64,000 bases of DNA from Anoxybacillus mongoliensis (GTDB lineage Bacteria > Bacillota > Bacilli > Bacillales > Anoxybacillaceae), in contig NZ_JACHEQ010000008.1 of the NCBI RefSeq assembly GCF_014201515.1, positions 62,001 through 126,000 of the forward strand, written 5' to 3'. The notes under the pieces are model-generated. The model searched no databases and was not told where the DNA came from. It worked only from the letters and a program-made list of their open reading frames with translations. Below are positions 55,627-63,495 of the stretch, in pieces; the stretch's first letter is position 1, and each line of letters starts with the position of its first letter. Both the position numbers and the translations under genes were made by a program.

Positions 55627-55637
55627 AAAAAAATTTA

Positions 55638-55692
55638 TTGACAATGATAATCAATTGATGTAGTTTAAAATATGTATTGATATTAATTATCA
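55638..55692 (+). promoter_or_regulatory. Promoter and two Fur boxes of the siderophore transporter operon
   Basis: A TTGACA at 55638-55643 serves as -35 (best -10 TAGTTT at 55661-55666, weak). Overlapping it, TGACAATGATAATCA (55639-55653) matches the 7-1-7 Fur box TGATAATnATTATCA at 12 of 14 positions. Downstream, TGATATTAATTATCA (55678-55692) matches at 13 of 14. Iron-bound Fur on both would block transcription. Confidence 0.82.
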
Positions 55693-55733
55693 ATATCGAT
55701 TAGTCAACTTGACGTTCAAGGGGGAAAACATAT

Positions 55734-56594
55734 ATGCCGCGGTTGTATACAGAGCAGCTTTCTGTTGGATATGGCGAACGCGTCATTGTCGACCGATTAA
55801 CTGTACATATTCCAGATGAAAAAATCACGACAATTATCGGGCCGAACGGTTGTGGGAAATCGACGCTGTTAAAAGCGATGACACGCATTATCCGTCATCA
55901 AGAAGGCGCAGTCATTTTAGACGGCAAACAAATTTCGCAAGAGCATACGAAACTGTTAGCGCAAAAAATGGCCATTTTACCGCAAACGCCGGAAAGCCCT
56001 GGCGGTTTAACGGTCGGCGAGCTCGTTTCTTACGGACGGTTTCCGTATCAAAAAGGATTCGGTCGGCTAACGAAGCGAGACTATGAAGTCATCGATTGGG
56101 CGCTTGAAGTGACTGGAACAATCGATTTTAAACATCGTTCGGTTGATTCACTATCTGGCGGCCAACGACAACGGGTATGGATTGCGATGGCGCTTGCGCA
56201 AGAAACAAATATCATCTTTTTAGATGAGCCGACAACATATTTAGATATGGCTCATCAATTAGAAGTGCTCGAATTACTCCAACGTCTGAACCACGAACAA
56301 AAACGCACGATCGTCATGGTGCTACATGATTTAAATCAAGCGGCTCGCTTTGCTGATTATATGATCGCGATGAAAGACGGAAAAATTGTTCAAGCGGGAA
56401 CGTGCGAACAAGTGATGACGCCAGATGTATTACGCCATGTGTTTCATATTGACGCGGAAATCGGTCGCGACCCTCGAACAAACAAACCAATGTGTATCAC
56501 ATACCATTTAATCAAAGGAGATGCCAAACATGTTGAAAAAACGAATGATGTCCATTCTTCTTTTGTTCGTCCTCATCTTGAGTGCGTGCGGTAA
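55734..56594 (+). CDS. Iron-siderophore ABC transporter ATP-binding protein
   Basis: FecE/FhuC-type ATPase, 286 residues. Walker A GPNGCGKST (37-45), Q-loop LPQTPESPGG near 82, signature LSGGQRQRVWIAMA near 138, Walker B IIFLDEPTT near 157 and switch His in MVLHDLNQA near 195 are all intact. The last 20 residues come from reading 65 bases into the binding-protein gene and are probably an incidental tail. Energises uptake of a ferric siderophore through the two permeases encoded downstream. Confidence 0.93.
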   Translation: MPRLYTEQLSVGYGERVIVDRLTVHIPDEKITTIIGPNGCGKSTLLKAMTRIIRHQEGAVILDGKQISQEHTKLLAQKMAILPQTPESPGGLTVGELVSYGRFPYQKGFGRLTKRDYEVIDWALEVTGTIDFKHRSVDSLSGGQRQRVWIAMALAQETNIIFLDEPTTYLDMAHQLEVLELLQRLNHEQKRTIVMVLHDLNQAARFADYMIAMKDGKIVQAGTCEQVMTPDVLRHVFHIDAEIGRDPRTNKPMCITYHLIKGDAKHVEKTNDVHSSFVRPHLECVR

Positions 56595-57462
56595 CAAAGC
56601 AGCAGAAAAAGAACAAGAAAAGGCAACAAAAGAAAAGAACGAACCAAAAACGATGACGTATCAATCAGAAACAGGTCCAGTTGAAGTACCTACACATCCG
56701 AAGCGTGTTGTTGTTTTGTCATCATTTTTAGCAGGTAGTGTGATGGCGTTAGATGTGCCAATTGTTGGTGTGGACTCTTGGGCAAAAATGAACCCGCGTT
56801 ATGAGCCATATTTAAAAGAGGCAAAAGAAGTGACAGATGGAAGTTTAGAACAAATTATCGAGCTTGAGCCAGATTTAATTATTGCAGCATCAACAAACAA
56901 AAACTTAGATAAATTAAAAGAAATTGCTCCAACAGTTACATATACGTACGGAAAAGTAGACTATTTAACACAACATTTAGAAATTGGAAAGTTATTAAAT
57001 AAAGAAGAAGAAGCGAAAAAGTGGATCGAAGACTTTAAACAACGCGCGCAACAAGCCGGTGAAGAAATTCGTGCGAAAATTGGTGAAAATGCAACCGTTT
57101 CGGTCATTGAAAACTTCGATAAGCAATTGTACGTATTCGGCAATAACTGGGGTCGTGGCACAGAAATTTTATATCAAGAAATGAAATTAAAAATGCCGAA
57201 AGCAGTTGAAGAACATGCATTGAAAGACGGATACTATGCGATTTCCCTTGAAGTGCTTCCGCAATTTGCTGGAGACTATGTCATTTTCAGCAAAAATGCA
57301 GATGGCGACCTTTCATTTACAGAAACAGAAACGTATAAAAATATTCCAGCAGTAAAAAACAATCGCGTCTTTGAAGCGGATGCAAAAGAATTTTACTTTA
57401 ACGATCCAATTACATTAGAATACCAGCTTGAGTTTTTCAAAAAGCACTTTTTAGGAGAGTAA
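56530..57462 (+). CDS. Iron-siderophore ABC transporter substrate-binding lipoprotein
   Basis: 310 residues from the ATG at 56530, nine bases after AAAGGAG (an ATG at 56521 is too close). Lipoprotein signal LILSAC with Cys20. The mature part is a class III periplasmic-binding fold: VEVPTHPKRVVVLSSF near 53, and LEQIIELEPDLIIAAS near 113. The sequence resembles binding proteins for ferric hydroxamate or similar siderophores (FeuA/YfiY group); the exact ligand cannot be told. Overlaps the ATPase gene by 65 bases. Confidence 0.92.
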   Translation: MLKKRMMSILLLFVLILSACGNKAAEKEQEKATKEKNEPKTMTYQSETGPVEVPTHPKRVVVLSSFLAGSVMALDVPIVGVDSWAKMNPRYEPYLKEAKEVTDGSLEQIIELEPDLIIAASTNKNLDKLKEIAPTVTYTYGKVDYLTQHLEIGKLLNKEEEAKKWIEDFKQRAQQAGEEIRAKIGENATVSVIENFDKQLYVFGNNWGRGTEILYQEMKLKMPKAVEEHALKDGYYAISLEVLPQFAGDYVIFSKNADGDLSFTETETYKNIPAVKNNRVFEADAKEFYFNDPITLEYQLEFFKKHFLGE

Positions 57463-57485
57463 TATAAAAGAAGGAGGAGTTCGTC

Positions 57486-58499
57486 GTGAATTCCTCTTTC
57501 TTTATGTATGGAGAAAAAGAGGGGATGCATATGCTAAAAAAATTTTCGCTCGCTTTCATTGTATTTATTGCGACATTTATTGGAGCGATTGTCGTCGGGG
57601 CAGCCGAAACGACAATGAAAGACGTATGGCTAGCTGTCACGGCACCGAAGACAAACGAAGTTGCAACGATGATTTATGAAGTTCGTTTGCCACGTGGAGT
57701 CGCAGCGGTCGTCGTGGGGGCAGCTTTAGCTGTCGCTGGCGCCATTATGCAAGGGATGACACGAAATCCGCTCGCAGATCCTGGACTTATTGGTTTAACC
57801 GCAGGGGCGAATGCTGCGTTAGCGGTGATGTTTGCGTTTTTTCCTTCCGCTACATATATGCAAACCGTATTCGCTTGCTTTGTCGGAGCGGCCTTTGGTA
57901 GCTTGCTCGTATTCGGTATTGGCGCAAAGCAATTTTCACCGTTTCGTATTGTACTAGCTGGTGCCGCGATTTCTACCTTCTTATATGCGGTCGCAGAAGG
58001 GATTGGACTCATATATAAAGTGTCAAAAGATGTATCGATGTGGACAGCTGGTGGGATGATGGGGACGACATGGCATGAACTGAAAATCGTTACCCCATTC
58101 ATTTGTTTCGCGTTGCTTTTCGCTTTTTGGCAAAGTCGACAGTTAACGATTTTAAGTATGAGTGAAGAAGTAGCTGTCGGACTTGGCCAGCAACTGACGC
58201 GTGTAAAAACGATTCTTTTTTTCATCGTCATTGTACTAGCTGGTGCGTCTGTCGCGCTTGTTGGCAACTTAGCGTTCGTCGGTTTCATGATTCCCCATCT
58301 TGTTCGTTCGTTCGTCGGAACAGATTATCGTTTTATTTTGCCGATGAGCGCGATCGGTGGGGCAACGTTTATGTTGTTTGCAGATACAATCGCACGAATG
58401 ATTCATGCGCCATATGAGACACCCGTTGTCGCAGTTGTGGCGGTTATGGGACTTCCGTTTTTTCTTTTCATCGTGCGTAAAGGAGAGAAAATGTTATGA
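57486..58499 (+). CDS. Iron-siderophore ABC transporter permease 1
   Basis: FecCD-family permease with about nine membrane helices; 337 residues from the GTG at 57486, six bases after AAGGAGGAG. A second start, ATG 57531 (MLKKFSLAF), has its own AGAGGGG and would remove a 15-residue hydrophilic N-terminus; both remain possible. Conserved GAIMQGMTRNPLADPGLIGL near residue 86 and VGFMIPHLVRSFVG near 262, the ATPase-coupling segment. Confidence 0.92.
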   Translation: MNSSFFMYGEKEGMHMLKKFSLAFIVFIATFIGAIVVGAAETTMKDVWLAVTAPKTNEVATMIYEVRLPRGVAAVVVGAALAVAGAIMQGMTRNPLADPGLIGLTAGANAALAVMFAFFPSATYMQTVFACFVGAAFGSLLVFGIGAKQFSPFRIVLAGAAISTFLYAVAEGIGLIYKVSKDVSMWTAGGMMGTTWHELKIVTPFICFALLFAFWQSRQLTILSMSEEVAVGLGQQLTRVKTILFFIVIVLAGASVALVGNLAFVGFMIPHLVRSFVGTDYRFILPMSAIGGATFMLFADTIARMIHAPYETPVVAVVAVMGLPFFLFIVRKGEKML

Positions 58500-59506
58500 T
58501 CGTACCTCAGTTACGAAAAAAACAGCGCATCATTTTGCTCGCTTTGCTTATGTTCATTTGCATGACGGCCATCATCAGCATGGGGACAGGCTATTCTTCT
58601 TTATCTTTCGAGCGGCTCATGCCGGTGCTATTAGGTGAAGGGACGTTTAAAGAACAGTTCGTTCTTTTCTCCATTCGCTTACCACGCATCGCCATCACGT
58701 TGCTTGCAGGCATGGCATTAGCGTTATCAGGTGCGATTTTACAAGTCATTATGCGCAACGATTTAGCCGATCCGGGTGTCGTCGGTATAAACGCTGGTGC
58801 TGGTGTGGCAGTTGCTCTGTTCTTTTTATTTATTCCGATTCAAGCTACATCGTTTGCTTATATCATTCCGCTTGTTGCTTTTTGTGGTGCGCTACTTACA
58901 GCCATCCTCATTTATGCGTTATCATACAATAAACAAACGGGGCTTCAACCGATTCGGCTCGTGTTAATCGGGATCGGTTGTGCAACAGCGTTTTCGGGAT
59001 TCATGATTGTGCTCGTTTCAGGTGCTGATCGCACAAAGGTTGATTTTATTGCGAAATGGTTAGCTGGAGGGATTTGGGGGATGGATTGGGCGTTTGTTCT
59101 CGCATTGTTGCCGTGGCTGATGACTCTTGTCCCTTTTGTTTTATATAAAGCCCATCGTCTTAATGTATTGCAATTGAGCGACCCGGTAGCGATCGGCATC
59201 GGGCTATCACTTGATCGGGAACGACTTGCTTTATTGCTTACAGCGGTCGCACTTGCTGCATCGGCAGTGTCCGTTACAGGAGGTATCGCATTTGTTGGTT
59301 TAATGGCGCCACACATTGCTCGTGCGCTTGTTGGACCGCGCAATGAGTTAAGCTTACCTGTCGCCATGCTGATGGGTGGTGCATTGTTATTGCTTGCTGA
59401 TACGATTGGACGAAATCTTATTGAACCAGACGGCCTCCCTGCCGGTGTGCTCGTATCGCTCATCGGTGCACCTTATTTTGTTTATTTATTATGGAAAAAG
59501 AAATAA
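58496..59506 (+). CDS. Iron-siderophore ABC transporter permease 2
   Basis: Second FecCD permease, 336 residues, starting four bases before the stop of permease 1. It pairs with permease 1 to form the heterodimeric channel. SGAILQVIMRNDLADPGVVG near residue 78 and VGLMAPHIARALVG near 264 are conserved. About nine membrane helices. No clear terminator follows before the bioF promoter. Confidence 0.93.
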   Translation: MIVPQLRKKQRIILLALLMFICMTAIISMGTGYSSLSFERLMPVLLGEGTFKEQFVLFSIRLPRIAITLLAGMALALSGAILQVIMRNDLADPGVVGINAGAGVAVALFFLFIPIQATSFAYIIPLVAFCGALLTAILIYALSYNKQTGLQPIRLVLIGIGCATAFSGFMIVLVSGADRTKVDFIAKWLAGGIWGMDWAFVLALLPWLMTLVPFVLYKAHRLNVLQLSDPVAIGIGLSLDRERLALLLTAVALAASAVSVTGGIAFVGLMAPHIARALVGPRNELSLPVAMLMGGALLLLADTIGRNLIEPDGLPAGVLVSLIGAPYFVYLLWKKK

Positions 59507-59511
59507 ACGTA

Positions 59512-59520
59512 TGATACGAT
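59512..59520 (+). promoter_or_regulatory. Extended -10 promoter of the bio operon
   Basis: TGATACGAT at 59512-59520 (TG, one base, TACGAT); the -35 position holds only TGGAAA (59492-59497). The start of transcription would be near 59527, inside the BirA operator. Confidence 0.5.
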
Positions 59521-59522
59521 AA

Positions 59523-59553
59523 GTGTAAACTTTTTTGTTTATAAGGTTTACAA
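59523..59553. promoter_or_regulatory. BirA operator upstream of bioF
   Basis: GTGTAAAC (59523-59530) and GTTTACAA (59546-59553) form an inverted repeat with a 15-base gap. This is the BirA-box pattern TTGTnAAC-N14-16-GTTnACAA with one mismatch, at the expected place over the start of transcription. BirA with its N-terminal winged helix is encoded at 26267-27247. Confidence 0.8.
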
Positions 59554-59570
59554 AAAGGGGGAGAGGTGCA

Positions 59571-60740
59571 TTGTGGGAGGAATTGAAATTACATATCGAA
59601 CAACTTGCGGGCAAAGCGCAAAAACGAACATTAGTCAAAACAGAAAGTGACGGTTGTTTTATACATATGGACGGGCGTCATCTATTTAATTTGTCATCGA
59701 ACAACTATTTAGGTCTCGCAAATGACGAACGGTTAATTCATGCGAGCATCGAAGCAACTAGAACATACGGCGTTGGAGCGACTGCTTCACGCCTTGTCGT
59801 TGGAAATCATCCGCTGTATGAACAAGCAGAAGAAGCGTTGATCCGTTGGAAAGGTTGTGAAGCCGCACTTATTATCAATAGCGGCTATACAGCTAACGTC
59901 GGTATTCTTTCTGCCTTAGCCGGACGGGATACACTGATTTTTAGTGATAAATGGAATCATGCAAGCATTGTTGATGGCGCTCTGTTAAGCCGGGCGGAAG
60001 TGAAACGCTATCGCCATGCCGATATGGACCATTTAGAGATGTTATTAAAGAAAGCAGAAAGACATAAACAGAAAATCATTGTGACGGATACGATTTTCAG
60101 TATGGACGGAGATGTTGCACCGTTACGTGATCTCGTTATGTTAAAAGAAACGTACGGTGCAATGCTCATCGTGGATGAAGCACATGCGAGTGGTGTGTAT
60201 GGAGAAAATGGAGAAGGAATGGCTCACGAACTTCAACTCGCACAACATATTGACGTACATATGGGGACATGTAGCAAGGCTCTTGGCGCATACGGCGCAT
60301 ATGTGGCGGGAAAGCGAGTCGTTATTGATTATTTCATTAATACGATGCGTCCGTTTATTTTTACAACCGCATTACCTCCAAGCGTGCTCGGCACCATTTG
60401 TACAGCTATTGAGATCGTACAACAAGAACGATCATTGCGCCATCATTTACATGCGTTAAGCGATTATTTTCGCACGCATCTGCAACATGCGGGATTCGAT
60501 ATCGGTGAAAGCACAACGCACATTGTACCGATTATTGTTGGCGACAACGAACGCGCGCTTGCGTTTAGCGCTCAATTGCGCGAACGTGGTATTGCTGCTG
60601 TTGCGATTCGTCCACCAACTGTCCCAGAAGGCACAGCGCGCCTTCGTTTCTCACTTATGGCGACGATGACAAAAGAGCAACTCGATTGGGCGATTGCTGA
60701 AATTACCGCAGTCGGAAAAGAAATGGGGCTGATCGTATGA
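59571..60740 (+). CDS. bioF: 8-amino-7-oxononanoate synthase
   Basis: PLP enzyme condensing pimeloyl-ACP/CoA with alanine, the first ring-forming precursor step of biotin. The TTG at 59571, about six bases after GGGGGAGAGG, gives 389 residues. [10 protein letters not shown] near residue 41, [12 protein letters not shown] near 126, [10 protein letters not shown] near 203 and the PLP lysine in [11 protein letters not shown] near 234 fit the alpha-oxoamine synthase family. The related enzyme Kbl is excluded by the bioH-bioC neighbours and the BirA operator. Confidence 0.92.
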   Translation: MWEELKLHIEQLAGKAQKRTLVKTESDGCFIHMDGRHLFNLSSNNYLGLANDERLIHASIEATRTYGVGATASRLVVGNHPLYEQAEEALIRWKGCEAALIINSGYTANVGILSALAGRDTLIFSDKWNHASIVDGALLSRAEVKRYRHADMDHLEMLLKKAERHKQKIIVTDTIFSMDGDVAPLRDLVMLKETYGAMLIVDEAHASGVYGENGEGMAHELQLAQHIDVHMGTCSKALGAYGAYVAGKRVVIDYFINTMRPFIFTTALPPSVLGTICTAIEIVQQERSLRHHLHALSDYFRTHLQHAGFDIGESTTHIVPIIVGDNERALAFSAQLRERGIAAVAIRPPTVPEGTARLRFSLMATMTKEQLDWAIAEITAVGKEMGLIV

Positions 60741-61417
60741 ACATATTGTTATTGCCGGGATGGGGAATGAAAGGAGAAGTGTTTACTCCGCTTATTCAAG
60801 CTCTTCAGCCAAGCCATGTTACCGTCGTCGCATGGGAGCATATGCATGATGTCAATCATTTTTTAGCGAAAGCAAAAGACGCTTTAACCGTCCCGTCGAT
60901 TGTGATCGGTTGGTCGCTTGGCTCGCTCGTTGCTTTACAACTCGGTATGCACCCGTATGTTACGCATCTTGTATGTATCGGTGGCACAAGTCGGTTTACA
61001 ACATCCGAAAATTATGATGCAGGTTGGCATGCGCGCGTTGTTGAGCGTATGAAAGTACAATTAGTGCGACAACCAGATAAAACGATTCAATCGTTTATTG
61101 AGATGTTGTGGGGAGAGAAAGAAGCACAGCCTTTCCCTTATATGCATAATCGTATACCAGACTTATTGCTTGGTTTAGATTACTTACTAACGACAGATGT
61201 ACGAGACCAGCTACAGCAAATGGATGTGCCAATTTTACTTATTCACGGTGAACAAGATCGCATTTGCCCTCCGCAAGCTGCGCAGTATATATACGAGCGA
61301 ACAAGGAATTGTACGTTGACGTTTTTACGAAACGTCGGACATGCACCGCACATCACGCAACCATATGCGTGCGCTCATGTCATTCAAACATGGTTAGGCG
61401 GTGGAAGCAATGATTGA
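60737..61417 (+). CDS. bioH: Pimeloyl-ACP methyl ester esterase (BioH-like hydrolase)
   Basis: 226-residue alpha/beta hydrolase. Nucleophile Ser60 in [14 protein letters not shown], acid Asp174 in HGEQDRICP, and His202 in [10 protein letters not shown] form a complete triad. The GWSLG elbow and the position between bioF and bioC indicate the esterase that removes the methyl group from pimeloyl-ACP methyl ester. ATGA overlap with bioF. Confidence 0.87.
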   Translation: MNILLLPGWGMKGEVFTPLIQALQPSHVTVVAWEHMHDVNHFLAKAKDALTVPSIVIGWSLGSLVALQLGMHPYVTHLVCIGGTSRFTTSENYDAGWHARVVERMKVQLVRQPDKTIQSFIEMLWGEKEAQPFPYMHNRIPDLLLGLDYLLTTDVRDQLQQMDVPILLIHGEQDRICPPQAAQYIYERTRNCTLTFLRNVGHAPHITQPYACAHVIQTWLGGGSND

Positions 61418-62177
61418 TAAACAGTTGATGCAAAAACGATTTAGCGAACGAGCAAAGACGTACGATCAGTTTGCCAACGTCCAAAAAAAGATGGCACATA
61501 AATTAATGACGCATATCGCTCGCCCGCCAAAAACGATTTTAGAAATTGGTTGTGGTACAGGATATTTAACGAAGTTGTTACATGACGCTTATCCGCAGGC
61601 AAAACTTACAGCAGTTGATATCGCTCCAGGCATGATTGAAAAAGCGAAACAAAGGCTAAATGATGCACCAATTACATGGCTGTGCGCAGACATTGAAGAA
61701 GCTGAGTTACATGAAACGTATGATCTCATTATTTCTAACGCGACGTTTCAATGGCTTATGACTCCAAAACAAACGATCGCCAAACTCGCCGAGCGACGAA
61801 ACGAAGGGGGACAACTTCTTTTTTCAACATTTGGCGACCGCACGTTTCACGAGTTGCACACCTCATTTGCTTACGCTTTAGCGAAACAACATATTCATGA
61901 GCCGCTTCGCATCGGCCCATCGTTTCCGACGTTTTCTGAGTGGCTTCATATGCATGCACATGCTCGTGGACATGAACAGTTTGAAGTCGAATATTTTCCA
62001 TCTGTACGCGATTTTTTCTTATCCCTTCGTCATATCGGCGCAACAAATAGTACGTCTGGACGTTATTGCCAACGCCCGTCTGTGTTTAAAACGATGATGA
62101 ACGAATACGAAAGCCGATTTGCTGAAAATGGCTTCATTCGTGCGACATATCATTGCATTTGGATTGACATCACTTAG
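61410..62177 (+). CDS. bioC: Malonyl-ACP O-methyltransferase
   Basis: S-adenosylmethionine-dependent enzyme that methylates malonyl-ACP so that fatty acid synthesis can build pimelate. 255 residues from ATG 61410, overlapping bioH by eight bases. N-terminal [15 protein letters not shown] is the BioC signature; motif [12 protein letters not shown] at about 44-54, then [12 protein letters not shown] near 69 and [10 protein letters not shown] near 109. The stop overlaps the convergent speD stop. Confidence 0.92.
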   Translation: MIDKQLMQKRFSERAKTYDQFANVQKKMAHKLMTHIARPPKTILEIGCGTGYLTKLLHDAYPQAKLTAVDIAPGMIEKAKQRLNDAPITWLCADIEEAELHETYDLIISNATFQWLMTPKQTIAKLAERRNEGGQLLFSTFGDRTFHELHTSFAYALAKQHIHEPLRIGPSFPTFSEWLHMHAHARGHEQFEVEYFPSVRDFFLSLRHIGATNSTSGRYCQRPSVFKTMMNEYESRFAENGFIRATYHCIWIDIT

Positions 62178-62194
62178 GTGGTGTCATGTTTTTT
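62166..62194 (+). terminator. Terminator of the bio operon, overlapping the speD end
   Basis: GACATCAC (62166-62173) pairs with GTGGTGTC (62178-62185), loop TTAG, with one G-U; ATGTTTTTTCC follows. Both convergent stop codons lie inside the hairpin region. Confidence 0.75.
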
Positions 62195-62946
62195 CCATAA
62201 AAAATTTCATCCATTTCAATGCGCAATTTATGTGTAATTGCTTCAACTTCTTCTTTTGTCAGTTGATCTTTTGACAACTCAAACAAATAGCTGTCTAAAT
62301 CAAACTCGCGCAATTTGCATTTTGTATGAAAAATATGTTCTTGATACACGTTCACGTCAATCATATCGTATTGTTTCCGAATGTCGTCAGGAATGTAGTT
62401 TTGAATTGATGTAATATCGTGATCAATAAATAATTTTTTTCCAGAAATGTCGCGTGTAAATCCACGCACACGATAGTCGATAATCATAATATCGGTCTCA
62501 AACGAACGAATTAAATAATCGAGCGCCTTTAACGGTGAAATTTCTCCACACGTGGCGACATCAATATCCGCCCGAAACGTGCTAATCCCATCGTTCGGAT
62601 GATATTCAGGATATGTATGCACGGTAATATGACTTTTATCGAGCGCACAAACGACCGCTTGCGGCACAGGCGGCTCTTCTTTCGGCACTTCAATCGGCCC
62701 TTCTGATATAAGCATCGTGACGCTCGCCCCTTGTGGCACGTAATCTTGCTTAGCGATGTTTAAAATGTGCGCCCCAATCATATCCGCTACGTTTTTTAAA
62801 ATATTCGTCAACCGTTCCGCATTATACACCTCGTCAATGTATGCAATATACGCTTCCCGCTCGTTTGCACTTGTCGTATAACAAATATCGTACATATTAA
62901 AACTAAGCGATTTCGTTAAGTTATTAAATCCGTGTAGTTTCATCAT
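62170..62946 (-). CDS. speD: S-adenosylmethionine decarboxylase, long class 1A form
   Basis: 258-residue proenzyme that cleaves itself to form a pyruvoyl group and decarboxylates S-adenosylmethionine for spermidine synthesis. The start [18 protein letters not shown], the cleavage region [13 protein letters not shown] (Ser near residue 105) and [19 protein letters not shown] near 124 follow the enterobacterial SpeD almost residue by residue. It is about twice the length of the 126-residue class 1B enzyme of B. subtilis. AAAGGAAGGG precedes the ATG pair. Confidence 0.93.
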   Translation of the reverse strand: MMKLHGFNNLTKSLSFNMYDICYTTSANEREAYIAYIDEVYNAERLTNILKNVADMIGAHILNIAKQDYVPQGASVTMLISEGPIEVPKEEPPVPQAVVCALDKSHITVHTYPEYHPNDGISTFRADIDVATCGEISPLKALDYLIRSFETDIMIIDYRVRGFTRDISGKKLFIDHDITSIQNYIPDDIRKQYDMIDVNVYQEHIFHTKCKLREFDLDSYLFELSKDQLTKEEVEAITHKLRIEMDEIFYGKNMTPPK

Positions 62947-63107
62947 AGCCCTTCCTTTCTTATGTATGCTGTTTATTATGTTGTCGATTTATGGAGATTT
63001 GTATGTATGGGGAGGGGAAGGAAAAAGAAAAAGATGAGGGGGGAATGTGAGAAAGTGAGCTTTATTTTTTGTGTTCATATAATAAAGCCCTTAAACATAG
63101 TTTTTTA

Positions 63108-63136
63108 TTTCAAAAGGGTGGGTAATATTGTAAAAT
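63108..63136 (+). promoter_or_regulatory. Possible promoter of the MazG-like/PLD operon
   Basis: TTTCAA at 63108-63113, 17-base spacer, TAAAAT at 63131-63136. Another TATAAT at 63078-63083 has no -35. The region 62947-63107 shows purine-rich sequence and nothing else I can name. Confidence 0.35.
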
Positions 63137-63168
63137 AGAGGGAGATGGACAGAAAAGGAGAGGATACG

Positions 63169-63495
63169 ATGCCTGTTTATAACAAACTCGTTCGGGATTT
63201 GATTCCGAACATTATTGAGGAAGCTGGAAAGACGTTTACAATGCGCACGTTAAGTGATGAAGAATATCGCGAACAGTTGCGGAAGAAAGTATTCGAGGAA
63301 TTAGAGGAATATATGAACGCATCAGATGATGTCACAGCGGTGGAAGAATTAGCGGATGTATTAGAAATTATACATGCGCTTGCCGAATGCCATGGGGCAA
63401 CGATCGAACAAGTCGAAGCCGTTCGTGCCTCGAAAGCGGAAAAACGAGGAGGTTTTAAAGAGAAAATTTTCTTAATTGAGGTACACGATGAGTAA
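63169..63495 (+). CDS. MazG-like nucleotide pyrophosphohydrolase (phosphoribosyl-ATP pyrophosphatase-like)
   Basis: 108 residues from ATG 63169 behind AAAGGAGAGG. All-alpha NTP pyrophosphatase fold: N-terminal YNKLVRDLIPNIIEE, then acidic metal-binding motifs FEELEEYM near residue 45 and VEELADVLEIIHAL near residue 60. This small COG4997-type family is distinct from the YpjD protein at 21732. It overlaps the next gene by eight bases, so the two are co-translated. Substrate unknown. Confidence 0.82.
   Translation: MPVYNKLVRDLIPNIIEEAGKTFTMRTLSDEEYREQLRKKVFEELEEYMNASDDVTAVEELADVLEIIHALAECHGATIEQVEAVRASKAEKRGGFKEKIFLIEVHDE

Noticed and set aside
57674-58288. Open frame of 204 codons on the minus strand within permease 1
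   Set aside because: Ala/Thr/Pro-rich shadow of a membrane protein gene read backwards; no ribosome binding site or promoter.
58945-59463. Open frame of 172 codons on the minus strand within permease 2
   Set aside because: Same composition artefact as above; antisense to conserved transmembrane segments.
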